5,722 nucleotides of DNA. It comes from JACPNA01 sp964429715 (GTDB lineage Archaea; Nanobdellota; Nanobdellia; Woesearchaeales; GW2011-AR9). This document shows positions 5,014 to 5,722 of this stretch, piece by piece; positions within the stretch are counted from its first letter, which is position 1; the number at the start of each line of letters is the position of its first letter. The notes under the pieces are model-generated. The model saw only the letters and a program-made list of their open reading frames with translations, made no database searches and was not told the DNA's origin. The stretch is taken from positions 1 through 5,722 of the forward strand of contig CAYSCV010000084.1 in assembly GCA_964429715.1 (NCBI GenBank). The letters are read 5' to 3'. Position numbers and translations under genes: made by a program.

Positions 5014-5532
5014 TTACGCTTGCAATCCTCTTCCTCTTTTTCCTGCGGATGTTTTGCCGTAGAAGACACGATGAGGGTTGTTTCCTTTGCCTATCCAGTT
5101 GATATGCTTATCTGCTTTGATTACAGGGTGGTTAGGGTCAACAAAGATGATTTCGTACCAGTAGTGTCGTCCGTCTTGGGCTACCCAATAGGAGTTTAAG
5201 ACAACTAAGTTAGGAAATTCTTTCTGAGCACGTTCTTCGGCAATCTGTTGATAGTTCTTGCGTAAGTTCATTCTGGTGCCGGAGCGTTTTGGTCTGCGTC
5301 CAGATTTGATTTGCGGTCTGGTATGCTGGCCACGAACAACGCGTTGGCGAACGACTACATAACCTTGTTTGGCTTTAAATCCTAATGATCGAGCACGGTC
5401 AATTCGTGTTGGATGATCAATTTTTACTAAAGAATCTTCTCTACGCCAGGCGATTAAGCGTTCACGCCATAGGTCGTTATTTGTGGTGGATGGTTTTTTC
5501 CACGCGTCACGTACGTATTTGTACATTCCCAT
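5014..5532 (-). CDS. rpl15e: Large-subunit ribosomal protein L15e
   Basis: This is a 172-aa basic protein of the archaeal/eukaryotic L15e (eL15) family, a structural 23S rRNA-binding component of the large subunit. Hallmarks are the N-terminus MGMYKYVRDAWKKP, the motif RARSLGFKAKQGYVVVR (46-62), the Arg-rich RGQHTRPQIKSGRRPKRSG, FPNLVVLNSYWVAQDGRHYWYEII and the ending GKTSAGKRGRGLQA. Most archaeal L15e proteins are somewhat longer, with a basic tail after the SAGKK-RGL segment; here the protein stops right there, so about 10-20 residues are missing. The tail is normally variable, and the rest is intact, so the gene looks functional. The start is set by GGAGG 9 nt upstream. Unlike its neighbours it has a long predicted leader, and its codons are less AT-rich, as expected for a highly expressed gene. 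Confidence 0.5.
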   Translation of the reverse strand: MGMYKYVRDAWKKPSTTNNDLWRERLIAWRREDSLVKIDHPTRIDRARSLGFKAKQGYVVVRQRVVRGQHTRPQIKSGRRPKRSGTRMNLRKNYQQIAEERAQKEFPNLVVLNSYWVAQDGRHYWYEIIFVDPNHPVIKADKHINWIGKGNNPHRVFYGKTSAGKRGRGLQA

Positions 5533-5540
5533 ATTATTTT

Positions 5541-5546
5541 GCCTCC
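5541..5546 (-). promoter_or_regulatory. Shine-Dalgarno GGAGGC of rpl15e
   Basis: The minus strand reads GGAGGC upstream of the ATG at 5532-5530, with 9 nt between GGAGG and the ATG. It supports the MGM start rather than the second Met. Confidence 0.5.
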
Positions 5547-5588
5547 ATTCTTGATACTTTCTATTTTTTTTAATTTCTTCTCAGATTC

Positions 5589-5617
5589 AGGGGAGCAACC
5601 CTACATTTCGGAGATGT
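5589..5617 (-). promoter_or_regulatory. Two adjacent hairpins in the predicted rpl15e leader
   Basis: On the minus strand ACAT-CTCCGAA-ATGT (5617-5603) is followed without a gap by AGGG-TTGCTC-CCCT (5602-5589). The predicted transcription start (about 25 nt from the TATA at 5638-5645) falls at the first base of the first stem, so the mRNA would begin with two stacked hairpins, then an A-rich single strand, then the SD. GC here is near 50%, well above the flanks. This could be an autoregulatory ribosomal-protein leader or simply a stabilising 5' end. Stems are only 4-6 bp. Confidence 0.5.
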
Positions 5618-5637
5618 GGTGGATAGAATGAGGGTGG

Positions 5638-5645
5638 TTTAAAAA
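5638..5645 (-). promoter_or_regulatory. TATA-like box of rpl15e
   Basis: The minus strand reads TTTTTAAA, predicting a start near 5616 and a leader of about 85 nt. A weaker AT-rich run nearer the gene (about 5561-5575) is an alternative. The same bases on the plus strand (TTTAAAAA) could serve a rightward transcript leaving the window. Confidence 0.5.
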
Positions 5646-5722
5646 GGTTTGTGTGATTTTAGGAGTGAAATAAACTGTCGAGCCTGAAAGCGGCGAATGT
5701 CACTAGCGTTCCTTCCTTTCCT
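5646..5722 (-). other. Unassigned edge segment, possibly the 3' end of a gene
   Basis: On the minus strand a frame is open from the edge for 27 codons (RKGRNASDIRRFQARQFISL, then 7 more residues) to a TAA at 5641-5639, which overlaps the rpl15e TATA-like box. It could be the C-terminus of an upstream gene, but 27 open codons are not significant. The segment is GC-richer (about 43%) than the flanks, so it could equally belong to a structured RNA. On the plus strand an ATG at 5697 begins MSLAFLPF and runs off the edge, without a convincing SD. No choice can be made from this window. Confidence 0.5.

Noticed and set aside
4896..5102. 68-aa plus-strand frame to the right of the palindromic TATA at 4882-4893
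   Set aside because: It begins at a TTG only a few bases from the TATA, has no SD, and runs through the terminator and the 3' end of rpl15e.
5385..5573. 62-aa plus-strand frame opposite the start of rpl15e
   Set aside because: It lies over a well-conserved ribosomal protein gene and its SD, with no features of its own.
5598..5635. Possible H/ACA-like or other small RNA using ACCCT (5598-5602) and AGGGT (5631-5635) as an outer stem
   Set aside because: No ACA follows the stem on either strand at the needed position, and half of the structure lies upstream of the predicted rpl15e transcription start.

Overview
The window looks like chromosomal DNA of an AT-rich archaeon. Three things support this. 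A ribosomal protein L15e gene, found only in archaea and eukaryotes, lies near the right end. The left end holds the N-terminal part of a CarS/DUF46-family protein, the CDP-archaeol synthase family of ether-lipid synthesis. Nearly every gene start sits downstream of an archaeal TATA box or an anti-16S Shine-Dalgarno (SD) sequence (GGAGGTGAT type). The low GC, compact spacing, short L15e and abundance of unrecognised membrane and secreted proteins would fit a DPANN lineage such as Woesearchaeales or Pacearchaeales, but that placement is inference.

Layout. Minus strand, left part: the N-terminus of a carS-like gene (runs off the left edge), a previously hidden 56-aa membrane mini-protein overlapping its start, and a 294-aa UPF0104/LPG-synthase-TM-type flippase-like membrane protein. 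A 53-bp divergent intergenic region with one symmetric TATA box separates these from the plus-strand block. That block holds a 495-aa polytopic membrane protein with a C-terminal ectodomain, then (behind its own promoter) a two-gene unit. The unit encodes a secreted Cys-rich protein with two fibronectin-type-II-like modules and a small lipoprotein-like protein with calcium-binding thrombospondin-type-3 (TSP3) repeats. Convergent to this, 12 bp away, is a secreted glutaredoxin/thioredoxin-fold protein (WCKPC active site) with a long unrecognised N-terminal domain. Last comes rpl15e on the minus strand, with a T-rich terminator and a structured leader of about 85 nt.

How it may work together. 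Most of the window is about the cell envelope: lipid synthesis, a lipid-linked flippase-like protein, a large ectodomain-bearing membrane protein with several N-glycosylation sequons, two exported proteins and an exported thiol-disulfide oxidoreductase. The Cys-rich secreted protein next to an exported CxxC protein suggests extracytoplasmic disulfide chemistry, but the link is by proximity only.

Expression logic is unusually readable. Three and possibly four genes have a TATA box centred about 25-30 nt from the start codon, so they are probably leaderless. The genes with leaders or inside operons carry SD sequences instead. The plus strand is G- and T-rich regardless of gene direction, and this skews protein composition (Val-rich versus Ile-rich membrane proteins).

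[Form note: the answer gave no feature confidences; every 0.5 is a placeholder required by the schema, not an estimate.]
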